The notes beneath the pieces are model-generated. The model searched no databases. It had not been told where the DNA came from and saw nothing but the letters and a program-made list of their open reading frames with translations. A DNA stretch of 64,000 nt from G963664585 sp963664585 (GTDB taxonomy: Bacteria; Bacillota; Clostridia; Oscillospirales; Ruminococcaceae): assembly GCA_963664585.2 (NCBI GenBank), contig CAXXEO010000021.1, positions 1-64,000 on the forward strand, written 5' to 3'. Positions 44,009 to 53,327 of the stretch are shown here, one piece after another; within the stretch, counting starts at the first letter, position 1; each line of letters begins with the position of its first letter. The translations under genes were made by a program, and so were the position numbers.

Positions 44009-45322
44009 ATGGCCAATAAATTGGTTGTATTATCATATGACGCTTTACAAACAAACGATTTAAATCTACTGGCAAGACTGCCTTACTTTTCAGAAATTTT
44101 GAAAAAAGCCGCTGTGGTGCGAAATGTCAGGGAGATCTATCCCACTCTTACTTATCCTATTCATACGACGATTGTCACTGGCGTGCATCCCGACAAACAT
44201 GGCATTACCCACAATCAGAAAGCATCCATTGACCCCGACGATCCTGATTGGAGTATCATGGGTTCTGACTGGTACTGGGAAAAGGAAAATATCAAAGTCA
44301 AGACGTTGGAGGATGCCGTATGGGAAAGGGGTGGCAGTGTGGCGACGGTTCTTTGGCCTGTCACCGCAGGGGAAAACCGCGGCTACAATGTCCCCGAAAT
44401 CTGGCCGGCTAGGGGGAGAAATCAGAATCCAAAAACCGTTTATGAAAAAGCAGCTTCCCCAAATGTAATGGAAGAATACTATGATTGTTATATCTCCCAT
44501 TACGACTGGTCTTCCAATGATGATATGATTCTTTACGGCGTTGAAATCGCTCTGGACATTCTGCGTAACCAAAAACCCGATCTGCTACTGTGCCATATTG
44601 TCCATCTGGACCATATTCGTCATGTATACGGCGATCAGAATCGAGAGGTAGACGAATGCCTTAAGCAGCTTGACGTCATCGCCGGTCGTTTTATACAGGC
44701 TGCCAAGGATGCAGGTACCTTTGAGGATACTAATTTTATCATTTTGGGCGATCATGGACAGATTGACATTGACAATGTGTTCAATCTGAATATGGCGTTG
44801 AAAGACATGGGTTTTATCCGCACTGACACTGATGGGAAAGCGATAAGCTATGATGCTTACAGTTTTTCCGCAGGCTTCTCTTCTCAGATTATGATGATCG
44901 ACCCCGAGGATGGGGTACAAAAGGAAAAAGTACTTGCCGCTCTTCTGGATATCAAAGAACGTTACCCACAGTATATTGAGCACGTTTATACCGCCGATGA
45001 GGTGGACAAAGAAGAACATCTCAAAGGAGGTTTTTCCTTTGTTGTTGAGGGGACAAAGGGTACGCTTTTCCTCAATGACCTCACCGCTTCCCTGATTATC
45101 CCGTTTGGTTCCGCGGAATACAAGGCGTACAATGCCATGCACGGACACCATCCCAGCAAGGGCGATAAACCTCCTTTTATTGCCTTTGGCCCGGATATTC
45201 TGCCCGGAGTCAGACTGGAGCATGGTGATATGATGGACATTTGCCCCACATTGGCAGAGCTGGCGCATGTGGATATGCCGGCGATAGAAGGTAAGCCATT
45301 CGACATTTTAAAAACAAATTAG
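44009..45322 (+). CDS. Alkaline phosphatase superfamily phosphodiesterase
   Basis: This 437-residue cytosolic enzyme is of the nucleotide pyrophosphatase/phosphodiesterase type. Metal and nucleophile motifs are LVVLSYDALQTND (Asp), EIYPTLTYPIHTTIVTGVHP (nucleophile Thr), CHIVHLDHIRHVYG (Asp/His), NFIILGDHGQ (Asp-His) and AYNAMHGHHPSKGD (His). It has no signal peptide, so it acts on substrate already imported. Its place after an importer and before a HAD phosphatase suggests it splits an imported phosphodiester; the substrate is not known. Confidence 0.85.
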   Translation: MANKLVVLSYDALQTNDLNLLARLPYFSEILKKAAVVRNVREIYPTLTYPIHTTIVTGVHPDKHGITHNQKASIDPDDPDWSIMGSDWYWEKENIKVKTLEDAVWERGGSVATVLWPVTAGENRGYNVPEIWPARGRNQNPKTVYEKAASPNVMEEYYDCYISHYDWSSNDDMILYGVEIALDILRNQKPDLLLCHIVHLDHIRHVYGDQNREVDECLKQLDVIAGRFIQAAKDAGTFEDTNFIILGDHGQIDIDNVFNLNMALKDMGFIRTDTDGKAISYDAYSFSAGFSSQIMMIDPEDGVQKEKVLAALLDIKERYPQYIEHVYTADEVDKEEHLKGGFSFVVEGTKGTLFLNDLTASLIIPFGSAEYKAYNAMHGHHPSKGDKPPFIAFGPDILPGVRLEHGDMMDICPTLAELAHVDMPAIEGKPFDILKTN

Positions 45323-45336
45323 TAGAGGCAAAACTG

Positions 45337-46152
45337 ATGAAGACACTATCGCAGATCTATCTTTTCAGTGACATCGATGGTACACTTGGCATCGCAGGCC
45401 AAGGAATTCCTCGGCGGAATATTGACGCTATCCAGCGTTTTGTGGATAAGGGCGGTAACTTTGCCCTTTCCACGGGCCGTTGGATTACCGATATCAAACA
45501 CTTTGTAAAAGAGATACCCATTAATTCCCTGTCAATTATCAATAACGGCGGAGCTATTTATGATTTTGATCGGGATTGCTGTATCAAGAACCAAAGCCTG
45601 CCCGAACAGGCGGCAGATTATATGTGGGAAATCCTGAGGCTCTACCCTGAAATAGGAGTTTTGGCAGTAAATATGAGCGGCTATTATTTTATTGATACGA
45701 GAAACGGACGGCATCCCGGTTTTGATGATGATCCAAGGCGCTTTCCAGTTTGTCGTTTTAAGGACATTAATGGGCCTTATCTGAAATTTTTGTTTTCCTT
45801 TAACGATAACGATTTTGAAGTAGAAAAAATGATTCGTCAACTGAAAGACTGCGCTTATGAGGGCGTGGGCTTTGTTCAATCTTCTTCCCGGTGCGTTGAG
45901 ATGGTGCCAGCGGGTGTCAGCAAAGGCTCCGCGTTTCTGGAACTGTGCCAACAGCAAAAAATCCCCATAGAGAATACGGTTTTTATCGGTGACAGCTATA
46001 ACGATCGCGAAATTCTTCAAGAGGCAGGTTTTTCCGCCTGCGTGGACACGACGCCCGAAGATTTGCGGATGCTTTGCGATTTAGTGTTGGGTAGCTGTAT
46101 GGATGGGGCTGTAGCCGACTTAATTGAATATCTTGAGGAAAAGTATGCTTGA
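45337..46152 (+). CDS. Cof-type HAD phosphatase
   Basis: This 271-residue phosphatase has motif I YLFSDIDGTLGIAG (nucleophile Asp), motif II FALSTGRW, a C2 cap around residues 85-190, motif III Lys in AGVSKGSAFLEL and motif IV VFIGDSYNDREIL. It would remove a phosphate from a sugar or glycerol phosphate made by the preceding enzyme. It starts 14 bp after that gene, with AGTAGAGGC as a weak ribosome binding site. It is the last gene of the operon. Confidence 0.88.
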   Translation: MKTLSQIYLFSDIDGTLGIAGQGIPRRNIDAIQRFVDKGGNFALSTGRWITDIKHFVKEIPINSLSIINNGGAIYDFDRDCCIKNQSLPEQAADYMWEILRLYPEIGVLAVNMSGYYFIDTRNGRHPGFDDDPRRFPVCRFKDINGPYLKFLFSFNDNDFEVEKMIRQLKDCAYEGVGFVQSSSRCVEMVPAGVSKGSAFLELCQQQKIPIENTVFIGDSYNDREILQEAGFSACVDTTPEDLRMLCDLVLGSCMDGAVADLIEYLEEKYA

Positions 46153-46255
46153 TTCTGGTTAAAAAGACAATAAATTGGTTACAAACAAAATTTAGAGTTA
46201 ACCTTATTGTAAAAACACTGATAGACAGCTTTTAAGACGTTGTCGAAAGAGGTTG

Positions 46256-46423
46256 ACATGTTTCTGCTTTACATATAAATGTTGTAGGAATGACCTATTT
46301 TTTCAATACTGTTAACTGGATAGGGGGATATCTATCTCGGTCAATGATGGAACAGGCTACTTGTGAGAGTGCTGCCCGGAGGTCGATGCAACGGTTTGAC
46401 TTTGTCCATATCACGATAGGATG
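46256..46423 (+). pseudogene. Unidentified coding remnant
   Basis: One frame without a start reads HVSALHINVVGMTYFFNTVN, WIGGYLSRSMMEQATCESAA and RRSMQRFDFVHITIG. The composition is protein-like. I do not recognise it. It stands between the operon and its terminator hairpin. Confidence 0.25.
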
Positions 46424-46452
46424 AATAATCCAAAATAAAAACGTCACCTATT

Positions 46453-46480
46453 AGCCTTTGGCATTTGCCAAAGGCTTTTA
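46453..46480 (+). terminator. Terminator after the operon
   Basis: A perfect palindrome AGCCTTTGGCA-TT-TGCCAAAGGCT followed by TTTTA. Confidence 0.85.
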
Positions 46481-46567
46481 TGTTAAGAAATGACCTTATC
46501 TCTCAAAGCAGTCACTGAGTTCAAAATTTCTCCCATCATACCATCAAATACGAAAAATACAAAAACA

Positions 46568-46595
46568 CCAGCCAACCATAGCGGTCAGCTGGCAT
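46568..46595 (-). terminator. Minus-strand terminator hairpin
   Basis: CCAGCTGACC-type and GGTTGGCTGG arms around GCTAT are followed on the minus strand by GTTTTTG. It is directly 3' of the guaA-end-like sequence on that strand, as expected behind a guaA gene. Confidence 0.55.
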
Positions 46596-46621
46596 TTAAA
46601 ATACTCAATAAAAAATTTTGT

Positions 46622-46637
46622 TTATTCCCACTCGATT
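46622..46637. repeat. guaA-3'-end-like 16-bp sequence, right copy
   Basis: TTATTCCCACTCGATT, on the minus strand L-I-E-W-E-stop, the usual end of GMP synthase (T-I-E-W-E). It pairs with 39306-39321 across the operon. Confidence 0.4.
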
Positions 46638-46778
46638 AAGGAAAGCTGATCTGGTGCATTATTCCGCAATTTTATATCCTTGGATAACAGTAAATTGAGC
46701 CGCTATATGTAAATTATTTTCATTCCTCAAATATTATAATGCCAAAATAATACCACAGAATTTTTTGATTTTGATTAC

Positions 46779-47213
46779 TTAATTGCTATTAAAAGTTCGA
46801 TCTAAGAATGAAATTACTTCCGCTTCCTCTTTTTTATAAAGTAAGATATTCAACTTAGAAATAACCAATAAAACAAAGAAAACAATAATGCGAGCAGTTA
46901 AACTATTTACTACAGCAACAAATATATATAAAAAGAATATTACATAAATGATTGGGTATTTAAATTTACCCATGATTAATGTTTTCCCATTATCATCTAT
47001 AATTTTACCTTTAAAAAGTCTGGGGACACCGTGGTAATATCGAGGTATTATCTTCTGAAGCCAAAATTCATTATCAAAAACATCCCCAATCATTTCATTT
47101 TTCAGAAAGTAGGTCGCCATTATAAGTGTTGGGTTAATATTATGAACGACGATGTTCTGCTTTAATATTATTCTGCATTCTTCGCTGCTTAAGTTTGTGT
47201 TTATTCTTATCAT
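46779..47213 (-). CDS. Hypothetical membrane protein
   Basis: This 144-residue protein has a soluble N-terminal 90 residues (IILKQNIVVHNINPTLIMAT, YYHGVPRLFKGKIIDDNGKT) and a pair of helices at about residues 88-125 (YVIFFLYIFVAVVNSL, IIVFFVLLVISKLNILLY). The ATG at 47213 follows AGGAGAGTAGA. There is no recognisable family and no operon partner. The beta-rich N-part could be a small sensor or assembly domain. Confidence 0.55.
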   Translation of the reverse strand: MIRINTNLSSEECRIILKQNIVVHNINPTLIMATYFLKNEMIGDVFDNEFWLQKIIPRYYHGVPRLFKGKIIDDNGKTLIMGKFKYPIIYVIFFLYIFVAVVNSLTARIIVFFVLLVISKLNILLYKKEEAEVISFLDRTFNSN

Positions 47214-47303
47214 TCTACTCTCCTTTCACTAATCCTAATTTATTGTTTGTGTCATTCATTTATATCCGATTCTTTTCAAGAATCGGTGTGTTTACAACAG
47301 ATA

Positions 47304-47336
47304 ACAGACAGGGAAAAATATCCCTGTCTGTCTTTT
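47304..47336. terminator. Bidirectional terminator
   Basis: ACAGACAGGGA pairs with TCCCTGTCTGT around AAAATA and is followed by CTTTTAA. It sits 28 bp after the M20 stop on the minus strand. Confidence 0.75.
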
Positions 47337-47363
47337 AATGATGGTTCTAATATATATGAAATT

Positions 47364-48533
47364 TTACTTTTCGCCATTCAAAAAATCGATGGCATATTGA
47401 GCATGAAGAGCCACGCCGTTCTCCAGCATGTCTTCATCAATATTAAATTTTGCATGATGGTTTGAATAGCAGGTATCCTTTTCCTGATTGGCGGTGCCGA
47501 CTAAGACGAAAGTGCCTGGTACTATTGCCAGATATTCAGAGAAATCCTCTGCTCCGGGCATCATAGGCATTTCCATAACGGCATCTTTGGACATGACTTT
47601 TTCGATGGACTTTCGGACTCTTTCTGTGGATTCTTCATTATTGATGGTAGGAGCCGTCAATAATTGATAATCCAGTTCCCCCTCGGCTCTGTATGCGGCG
47701 GCAGTTGATTTGATAATTCTCTCCATCATCACGGGCAGGTTCTTTCTGACTTCATAGTTGAAGCATCTCGTGGTTCCTTCCATCACTGCTTCGTCCGCGA
47801 TAATATTGAACCTTGTCCCTGAAACCAATTTACCAACGGTGACAACGACGGTATCCATCGGGGATATCTCTCTGCTGGCGATGGACTGCAGATTCATGAC
47901 AACCGCCGAAGCCGCCAATATCGCGTCCACTCCCACATGCGGTGTGGAACCGTGTCCGCCCTTGCCCTTTATGGTAATCTTGAACATATCTGCGGATGCC
48001 ATTCGGGCGCCTGCGCCGATGGCAATTTTTCCAGTTGGGAAGTTCCCCATCACATGCATGCCGAAAACTTCATCGACGCCTTCCAAAGCACCGTCTTCAA
48101 TCATTCTCTTTGCGCCCTGCGCAACTTCTTCACCCGGTTGGAACATCAACTTCACGGTTCCGTTCAGCTCATCTTTGACTTCGTTTAATACTTTTGCGGC
48201 ACCTAAAAGCATCGCCGCATGGGTATCATGACCGCACGCATGCATAACGCCTTCATTCTGGGATTTATAGGGTACATCGTTTTTTTCCGTAATTTCCAGC
48301 GCGTCGATATCCGCGCGCAGAGCGATTGTCTTTCCGGCTTTTTTGCCTTTTATGGTAGCCAATACGCCGGTGCCTGCCATGGATACAAAGGGAATACCCA
48401 TTTTCTGCAGTTCTTCTTTAATTCTTTCCGAAGTTCTTTCTTCATGCATGCTCAGTTCGGGATGCATGTGGAATTCTCTTCTCATGTCAATCGTGTATTG
48501 CTGGTATTTGTGCGACAATTCCTTGATGTTCAT
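47364..48533 (-). CDS. M20-family amidohydrolase (N-acyl-amino-acid hydrolase type)
   Basis: This 389-residue metallo-hydrolase has MRREFHMHPELSMHEERTSE, then IALRADIDALEITEKNDVPY, the metal site MHACGHDTHAAMLLGAAKVL (Cys, His, Asp), LMFQPGEEVAQGAKRMIEDG (Glu), the lid KGKGGHGSTPHVGVDAILAA and the final metal His in YSNHHAKFNIDED. Such enzymes cleave N-acylated amino acids or similar amides in the cytosol. The substrate is unknown. The start follows GGAGGTAAA. It is monocistronic. Confidence 0.9.
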   Translation of the reverse strand: MNIKELSHKYQQYTIDMRREFHMHPELSMHEERTSERIKEELQKMGIPFVSMAGTGVLATIKGKKAGKTIALRADIDALEITEKNDVPYKSQNEGVMHACGHDTHAAMLLGAAKVLNEVKDELNGTVKLMFQPGEEVAQGAKRMIEDGALEGVDEVFGMHVMGNFPTGKIAIGAGARMASADMFKITIKGKGGHGSTPHVGVDAILAASAVVMNLQSIASREISPMDTVVVTVGKLVSGTRFNIIADEAVMEGTTRCFNYEVRKNLPVMMERIIKSTAAAYRAEGELDYQLLTAPTINNEESTERVRKSIEKVMSKDAVMEMPMMPGAEDFSEYLAIVPGTFVLVGTANQEKDTCYSNHHAKFNIDEDMLENGVALHAQYAIDFLNGEK

Positions 48534-48811
48534 TCATTTTACCTCCAAATAAATTTGTGCTTTATAATCTACTTATTATAATATCTCATTATAGTCCCAT
48601 TTCAATGAAACGGCTGTATTTTTTTACTAACAAAGATTACAAATCATATATTACACCCAAAAAATTGTCCAGGCAAGTTTATAAATCCACAGAAAAATAT
48701 AAACATTGAAAGAGTCAATAAAACCACTTGTTCAGATGCTTTTCTTTATTCCATTCGACATACAGAATAATACAAATCGCCACTAATGGCAATCATTGGT
48801 ACAAAAATAGA

Positions 48812-48846
48812 CCTCCGTTACGAATATTCCTTGACGGAGGCTTTGA
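48812..48846 (+). terminator. Terminator-like hairpin
   Basis: CCTCCGT pairs with ACGGAGG across 15 bases, followed by CTTTGATTT. The rest of 48534-48973 shows no gene. Confidence 0.5.
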
Positions 48847-48973
48847 TTTCAATGTTTGCCTAAAAAGAAAATTTGTATTATCTTGTATATAAGTCTAATG
48901 TTATAAGACGATACGAGCTGATAATGAAATAGAATACAAGTGGAAGTTAATAGTAATTGCTGGAGGCGGCATT

Positions 48974-49621
48974 ATGAAATTATCTCATTTAGAACTACAG
49001 AACTTTTTTGATAATATGCTACCTATAGAAGTTCAGGCTGCTATTGCTGAATTTATTGAAAATGAAATAGAAGAAAAAAGCAGCAATTACATAACAGACA
49101 AGCTATGGATTTCAGATCAATCCTTAGGCGGGGTCGGTGCATATTGCATACCGCCTGATCCAAAATTAAATCCTTTTCCCGGTGGTCAAAAAAGAGAGCT
49201 TTTTCGACCGCTTCAATACGCAAGAGCTGACATAGATATTTGTGATGTGAACATTCATGCAAGAAATGTAGTTCATATGAGCGGCATGCACCTTGAGGCA
49301 GTTTGCCGTTTAGTTTTAAAAACAAAAACTACTATAGGAGCATTTAGATTTAATGGAACAACTCTCGGAAAAGCTGTTCACAAAATAGAAAATTTTTATA
49401 TTATAGATAGTTCAATCATAGAAGGATTCTATAGCTTTATCGCTATTTACAACAGGTCAAAACATGAAATTAATCAGGACGATACAAAAGAAAGACTTTT
49501 TAATGCTTTTGATGCTGTCGTAGCATATTTTGCAGCTCGAATATTAGGGCTTGCACTATTAAGGTATATCAATTATCCAGATAGTAATGATGTGTTTAAA
49601 ATTAATAATGATAGAGCATAG
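48974..49621 (+). CDS. Unknown 215-residue protein, possibly HEPN-like, beside the restriction system
   Basis: The protein is soluble. The N-terminal half has IEVQAAIAEFIENEIEEKSS and ARADIDICDVNIHARNVVHM. The C-terminal half is helical, with IEGFYSFIAIYNRSKHEINQ followed by FDAVVAYFAARILGLALLRY. The R-x-x-H spacing in NRSKHE, in a helix followed by a long helix, resembles HEPN-type proteins, but the match is short. The ATG at 48974 follows GGAGGCGGCATT. It lies 196 bp before the restriction gene on the same strand. The function is unknown. Confidence 0.5.
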   Translation: MKLSHLELQNFFDNMLPIEVQAAIAEFIENEIEEKSSNYITDKLWISDQSLGGVGAYCIPPDPKLNPFPGGQKRELFRPLQYARADIDICDVNIHARNVVHMSGMHLEAVCRLVLKTKTTIGAFRFNGTTLGKAVHKIENFYIIDSSIIEGFYSFIAIYNRSKHEINQDDTKERLFNAFDAVVAYFAARILGLALLRYINYPDSNDVFKINNDRA

Positions 49622-49816
49622 AATTAGGATCTCAGTAGTACCAGCAACTGTAACAATGTTGCGGTTGATAATATGATTCCCCCGCTTCTTTCTGACCCTT
49701 AAAGACTGGCTGTCTTATGGATCCTGTAAGCAGCCCGTTCCCATAAAGCGATTTATTATATTCAGCTTGTACTTTGTGTGATATAATTATTGGCAAATAA
49801 TAGAAGGGGTGGTAAT

Positions 49817-51013
49817 ATGCTGGCAATGTCAGATACCCCCATAGAGTCCGTATTGGGCCTATTTTCGGACAAGGGCTTGGATGTGGCATTTTTAGTGCCA
49901 ACCCCAACTGGATATGAAAAGTCCATTATGGATGCAATAGGTCCAATTCGGAGCTTTCTTTCAACAAATGGAATACATGATTATATTTCGCAAGCGCAGG
50001 GACCAGATAACAAGGTTTCATTTCCTGCGCGTTTTGTATATCCGGATAGAATCATTGAAAGCAGTGCATCGCTTTACAGACCTAAAACCAAACAAGGTGA
50101 TCCTCGTATATGGTTTTCCGGCCTAAAACAATATTGTCAGCCCAAAAACTTACTCGGTATCGTTACAGATAAAGAATGCTTATACGTTTTTAATCTCTCT
50201 AATATAAACATTATTGATTCTATTCTGCATGGCGGGGCAGCTGCTAGTGTTTTAAATCGGCTTGTAGCAGCAGACGAAGCGATTTCCAATAATTTATTGG
50301 AAAAATTGAACGAACTGCACCGATTAGGATTTATTCCGAGCATTGTCAATGGTGATACTGGTGTTGGAATGACTGCAGAGCATTTTCTTGGGATACCACC
50401 AAATTCTCTTAAGACTCCAGACTACAATGGCATCGAGTTGAAATGCTCCAGAAAAAAGATTGGCCAACCAAATCGAGTCAATCTCTACACGCAAGTTCCC
50501 GATTGGGCAAACAGCCGTGGTATGACTGCGGAAAAATTATTATCTACTTACGGCTACTGGACAGATAATAAAGGTACACCTCGCTTCGATCTTTATTGTA
50601 CGGTAGAAGCACAGCGCCCTAACCCGCAGACACTCTATTTTCAAGTTGACATCGATCATGATTTGCTTATCAATTATAGTCGCCAAGGTGAAAATGATAT
50701 ATATGTGGTACAGTGGAGTCTACAAGTGCTGCGCGAACGTCTTTTAGAAAAACACCGAGAAACATTTTGGGTAAAGGCATCAAGCCAAATAGAAAATGGT
50801 GTTGAAAGCTTCCGGTATGACTCGGTTATTCACACCAAGAAGCCCACGGCCTCATTACTCGGTTATTTATTTGACTCCAGAATTGTCACAATGGACTACA
50901 CCATGCACTTTAAGGAAAACAAAAAAGTAAGAGACCATGGCTACATATTCAAAATCAAGCCTAAAAATGTTAGTATGCTTTTTCCTGACCCAGTTGAACA
51001 TATACTTAGATAA
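49817..51013 (+). CDS. MvaI/BcnI-family type II restriction endonuclease
   Basis: This 398-residue protein carries in its C-terminal half the family signature VNGDTGVGMTAEHFLGIPPN then SLKTPDYNGIELKCSRKK. Asp202, Glu207 and Lys209 form the PD-(D/E)xK active site. Members are monomeric nicking-type enzymes that cut sites such as CCWGG or CCSGG. The N-terminal 170 residues are extra relative to MvaI and may bind DNA or regulate. The ATG at 49817 follows AAGGGGTGGTAAT. It converges on the methyltransferase gene, sharing one terminator. Confidence 0.85.
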   Translation: MLAMSDTPIESVLGLFSDKGLDVAFLVPTPTGYEKSIMDAIGPIRSFLSTNGIHDYISQAQGPDNKVSFPARFVYPDRIIESSASLYRPKTKQGDPRIWFSGLKQYCQPKNLLGIVTDKECLYVFNLSNINIIDSILHGGAAASVLNRLVAADEAISNNLLEKLNELHRLGFIPSIVNGDTGVGMTAEHFLGIPPNSLKTPDYNGIELKCSRKKIGQPNRVNLYTQVPDWANSRGMTAEKLLSTYGYWTDNKGTPRFDLYCTVEAQRPNPQTLYFQVDIDHDLLINYSRQGENDIYVVQWSLQVLRERLLEKHRETFWVKASSQIENGVESFRYDSVIHTKKPTASLLGYLFDSRIVTMDYTMHFKENKKVRDHGYIFKIKPKNVSMLFPDPVEHILR

Positions 51014-51017
51014 TACT

Positions 51018-51051
51018 AAAAGAGACCATGCCATAACGGCATGGTCTCTTT
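51018..51051. terminator. Bidirectional terminator between restriction and methylase genes
   Basis: AAAGAGACCATGCC pairs perfectly with GGCATGGTCTCTTT around ATAAC, within the 41-bp gap between the two convergent stops. Confidence 0.9.
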
Positions 51052-51054
51052 GTT

Positions 51055-53088
51055 TCATTTGATTTTTTTAAGTATTTCTAGCGCGATAGCATGTGCCATA
51101 AGAGGCGGTACTGCATTCCCGACCTGCGTGTACTGGGGCGTCTCAAGTTTTCTTCGATCTCCCCCCGTTGTACGCTTACCTTGGAAAACAAAACTATCAT
51201 CAAACGATTGCAACCGTGCCATCTCACGAACAGTTAACGAACGGTTGGCGCCATAATGTGCAAAGTCATCTCCGATAGTCACGATGGTCGTACTTGGCTT
51301 ATTTGGATCCAAACACGAGTAATTACGCTTGTTAGTTCCGGTCAGCAGTGTGTTCTTGGGTTCCATTTCCTTTGCCACTGAGTAACTGCCATACTTGCGT
51401 ATAAGAGCATATCTTCTTTGTACAACATCATTATGGTTAGATGTTTCATGATTTGCGAGATGCATGGTTTCCGATGCCAATGTTTGCATTTCTTCGGCAG
51501 AATTCGCTGATGTGTATGTAGGTAATGTTGTTGCCAACTTAGGAAAACGAGCGGGGTTAAGCCTGCCTTGCCGGCTCCATTCTGAATATGTCTTCATTTC
51601 CGCATAGCGTCCAGTATCGCTTGATTGTTTCTTTCCCTGTATTGTTCTTTTAATCTTGCCATAGGAAGATAATCTGAATTTCTTATAAAAGGTATTATCA
51701 TATTCAGTTTCTCTGGCACCAATACCTATAAAATTTAAATCGTCGATTGCTTCACCCGCGCCTACTTTGTCAGCTTCTTCAACTGTGGCGGGTATGCTGG
51801 TAATGAGATCTTGATCATTACGGCAACCAATAAAAACCACTCGCTGTCTGTTTTGTGGAACACCATAATTAGAAGCGTTTAATATAATTGGGGCATTTAC
51901 ATTGTAGAGTTGTACCTGTTTAACCATCATATCTATTTTACTAAATTCTTGTGTTGACACGCATGGCTCAATGATGCCCATGATACGTCGAATGGTATCC
52001 ATAGTACTCTCACATAATACTCCAACGGCTTTAGCGATGTCATGTAGAACAGTTTTTAAGGTAACGCCATCTGCACGACTTTCTAGATTACGAATAGCTT
52101 CATTGAAGACCTCAACAATTTCGTCAAGTTCCAAATAATCTGTAATTCTATCAAATCGTTCCTTTAAAACGCTACGATTAAGATGACACTCGTTAATACG
52201 AGCTTTAACCTTTCGGGAGATAACTTCCAATTCCTGTTGGTTTTTAAGCAAATTCAGCGCCTGACGTACAACATTGCGTTCATCTTCGCTAATATCCAAA
52301 TTATTCCGATAAGCATTTATAAACCGATCAGCTAGCCTGTCTACATAAATTTGAAGGGCCTTATTATAAATATGGTTCTTCTCAACAAGAATAGACTGGA
52401 GGAGAAATGCCTTCTCAGTTTCAGAGTATTTTTCCATTTGAATTTTTTTAATCACTGATAGATAATCTACACGCCGATTGTCAGCAGTATCGTGCTGAGT
52501 AATGATGATTTTAATTTTTTCGAGGCAGTATTGTGCTTCTGTACAATTCTCATCCGATAGATGGAGAGTCGGTAAGACATTAATTAGGCGTTGATGCAGT
52601 TGACTCAAATGGAAGTAATCGACGATGTTATGAATTTCGTTCAATATTCGTTCTTTGGTTTTTCCGTGATCTTTCGTTAGGATACCCGCTACATTTTCCA
52701 TCACAAAATATTTGGGCTGAAGCGTAGCAATTACGCGAAGATAATAAGCAAAGAGGTCATCCTTTTTATCGTTTTTTCGACGTTCCCCCGCTAGGCTAAA
52801 CGACTGACAGGGTGGGCCACCAACAAGAACATCTATATTGATTTTACCAAAATGGTTCTCAATTGCAGCACAGAGTGTTTCAATGTAATCTGAATCAGTG
52901 ATGTCTTTAGTAAGGAACTCGGTTTGAAGTCCCAACTGTTCATTATATCGAATTCTATGTGTTACTTCACAGGTTGGGTTTATATCACCAGCTAAGAGAA
53001 AATCAAAGAAATTATCATTATATTCAGCTTGCAAAAAGCCTTCGCTGAAACCACCGGCTCCTGCAAACAAATCAATAAAAGTTGGCAT
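51055..53088 (-). CDS. DNA (cytosine-5) methyltransferase
   Basis: This 677-residue enzyme transfers methyl from SAM to C5 of cytosine and should protect the host from the neighbouring endonuclease. Motif I is FIDLFAGAGGFSEGF, motif IV GGPPCQSFSLAGER with catalytic Cys94, motif VI FVMENVAGIL, motif VIII PQNRQRVVFIGCRN and motif X QYTQVGNAVPPLMAHAIALE. About 250 mostly helical residues (roughly 150-400) are inserted between motifs VI and VIII, so the protein is larger than usual. I start at the ATG at 53088 after TAGGAGGTGTTGAA; the earlier in-frame Met has no such site. Confidence 0.93.
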   Translation of the reverse strand: MPTFIDLFAGAGGFSEGFLQAEYNDNFFDFLLAGDINPTCEVTHRIRYNEQLGLQTEFLTKDITDSDYIETLCAAIENHFGKINIDVLVGGPPCQSFSLAGERRKNDKKDDLFAYYLRVIATLQPKYFVMENVAGILTKDHGKTKERILNEIHNIVDYFHLSQLHQRLINVLPTLHLSDENCTEAQYCLEKIKIIITQHDTADNRRVDYLSVIKKIQMEKYSETEKAFLLQSILVEKNHIYNKALQIYVDRLADRFINAYRNNLDISEDERNVVRQALNLLKNQQELEVISRKVKARINECHLNRSVLKERFDRITDYLELDEIVEVFNEAIRNLESRADGVTLKTVLHDIAKAVGVLCESTMDTIRRIMGIIEPCVSTQEFSKIDMMVKQVQLYNVNAPIILNASNYGVPQNRQRVVFIGCRNDQDLITSIPATVEEADKVGAGEAIDDLNFIGIGARETEYDNTFYKKFRLSSYGKIKRTIQGKKQSSDTGRYAEMKTYSEWSRQGRLNPARFPKLATTLPTYTSANSAEEMQTLASETMHLANHETSNHNDVVQRRYALIRKYGSYSVAKEMEPKNTLLTGTNKRNYSCLDPNKPSTTIVTIGDDFAHYGANRSLTVREMARLQSFDDSFVFQGKRTTGGDRRKLETPQYTQVGNAVPPLMAHAIALEILKKIK

Positions 53089-53299
53089 TTCAACACCTCC
53101 TACCACAATAGTAACATAGAACAAAACTAAAGTCCAGGCCTATTATACCATGTGAATTTTAAAATGTCCAGGGGGTATTAAAAGCAGTTTGAGGACATGA
53201 TAAAACACACAAAACAAAGCGAAGGCTTCTTAATACAAGAACATTTGTTTTTATTATAACCTGAAATCATAAAAAGTCCATAGAGAAAGAAAGCAATAA

Positions 53300-53327
53300 T
53301 AAAAAAAGACGGCCTTAGCCGTCCCTC
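53300..53327 (-). terminator. Terminator of the Ku-LigD operon
   Basis: GGGACGGC-TAA-GGCCGTC forms a stem followed by seven T on the minus strand; the ligase stop codon lies inside the hairpin. Confidence 0.85.

Noticed and set aside
49632..49780. Minus-strand frame ending QPVFKGQKEAGESYYQPQHC
   Set aside because: The residues look protein-like, but there is no start codon with a ribosome binding site and the frame overlaps the promoter region of the restriction gene.
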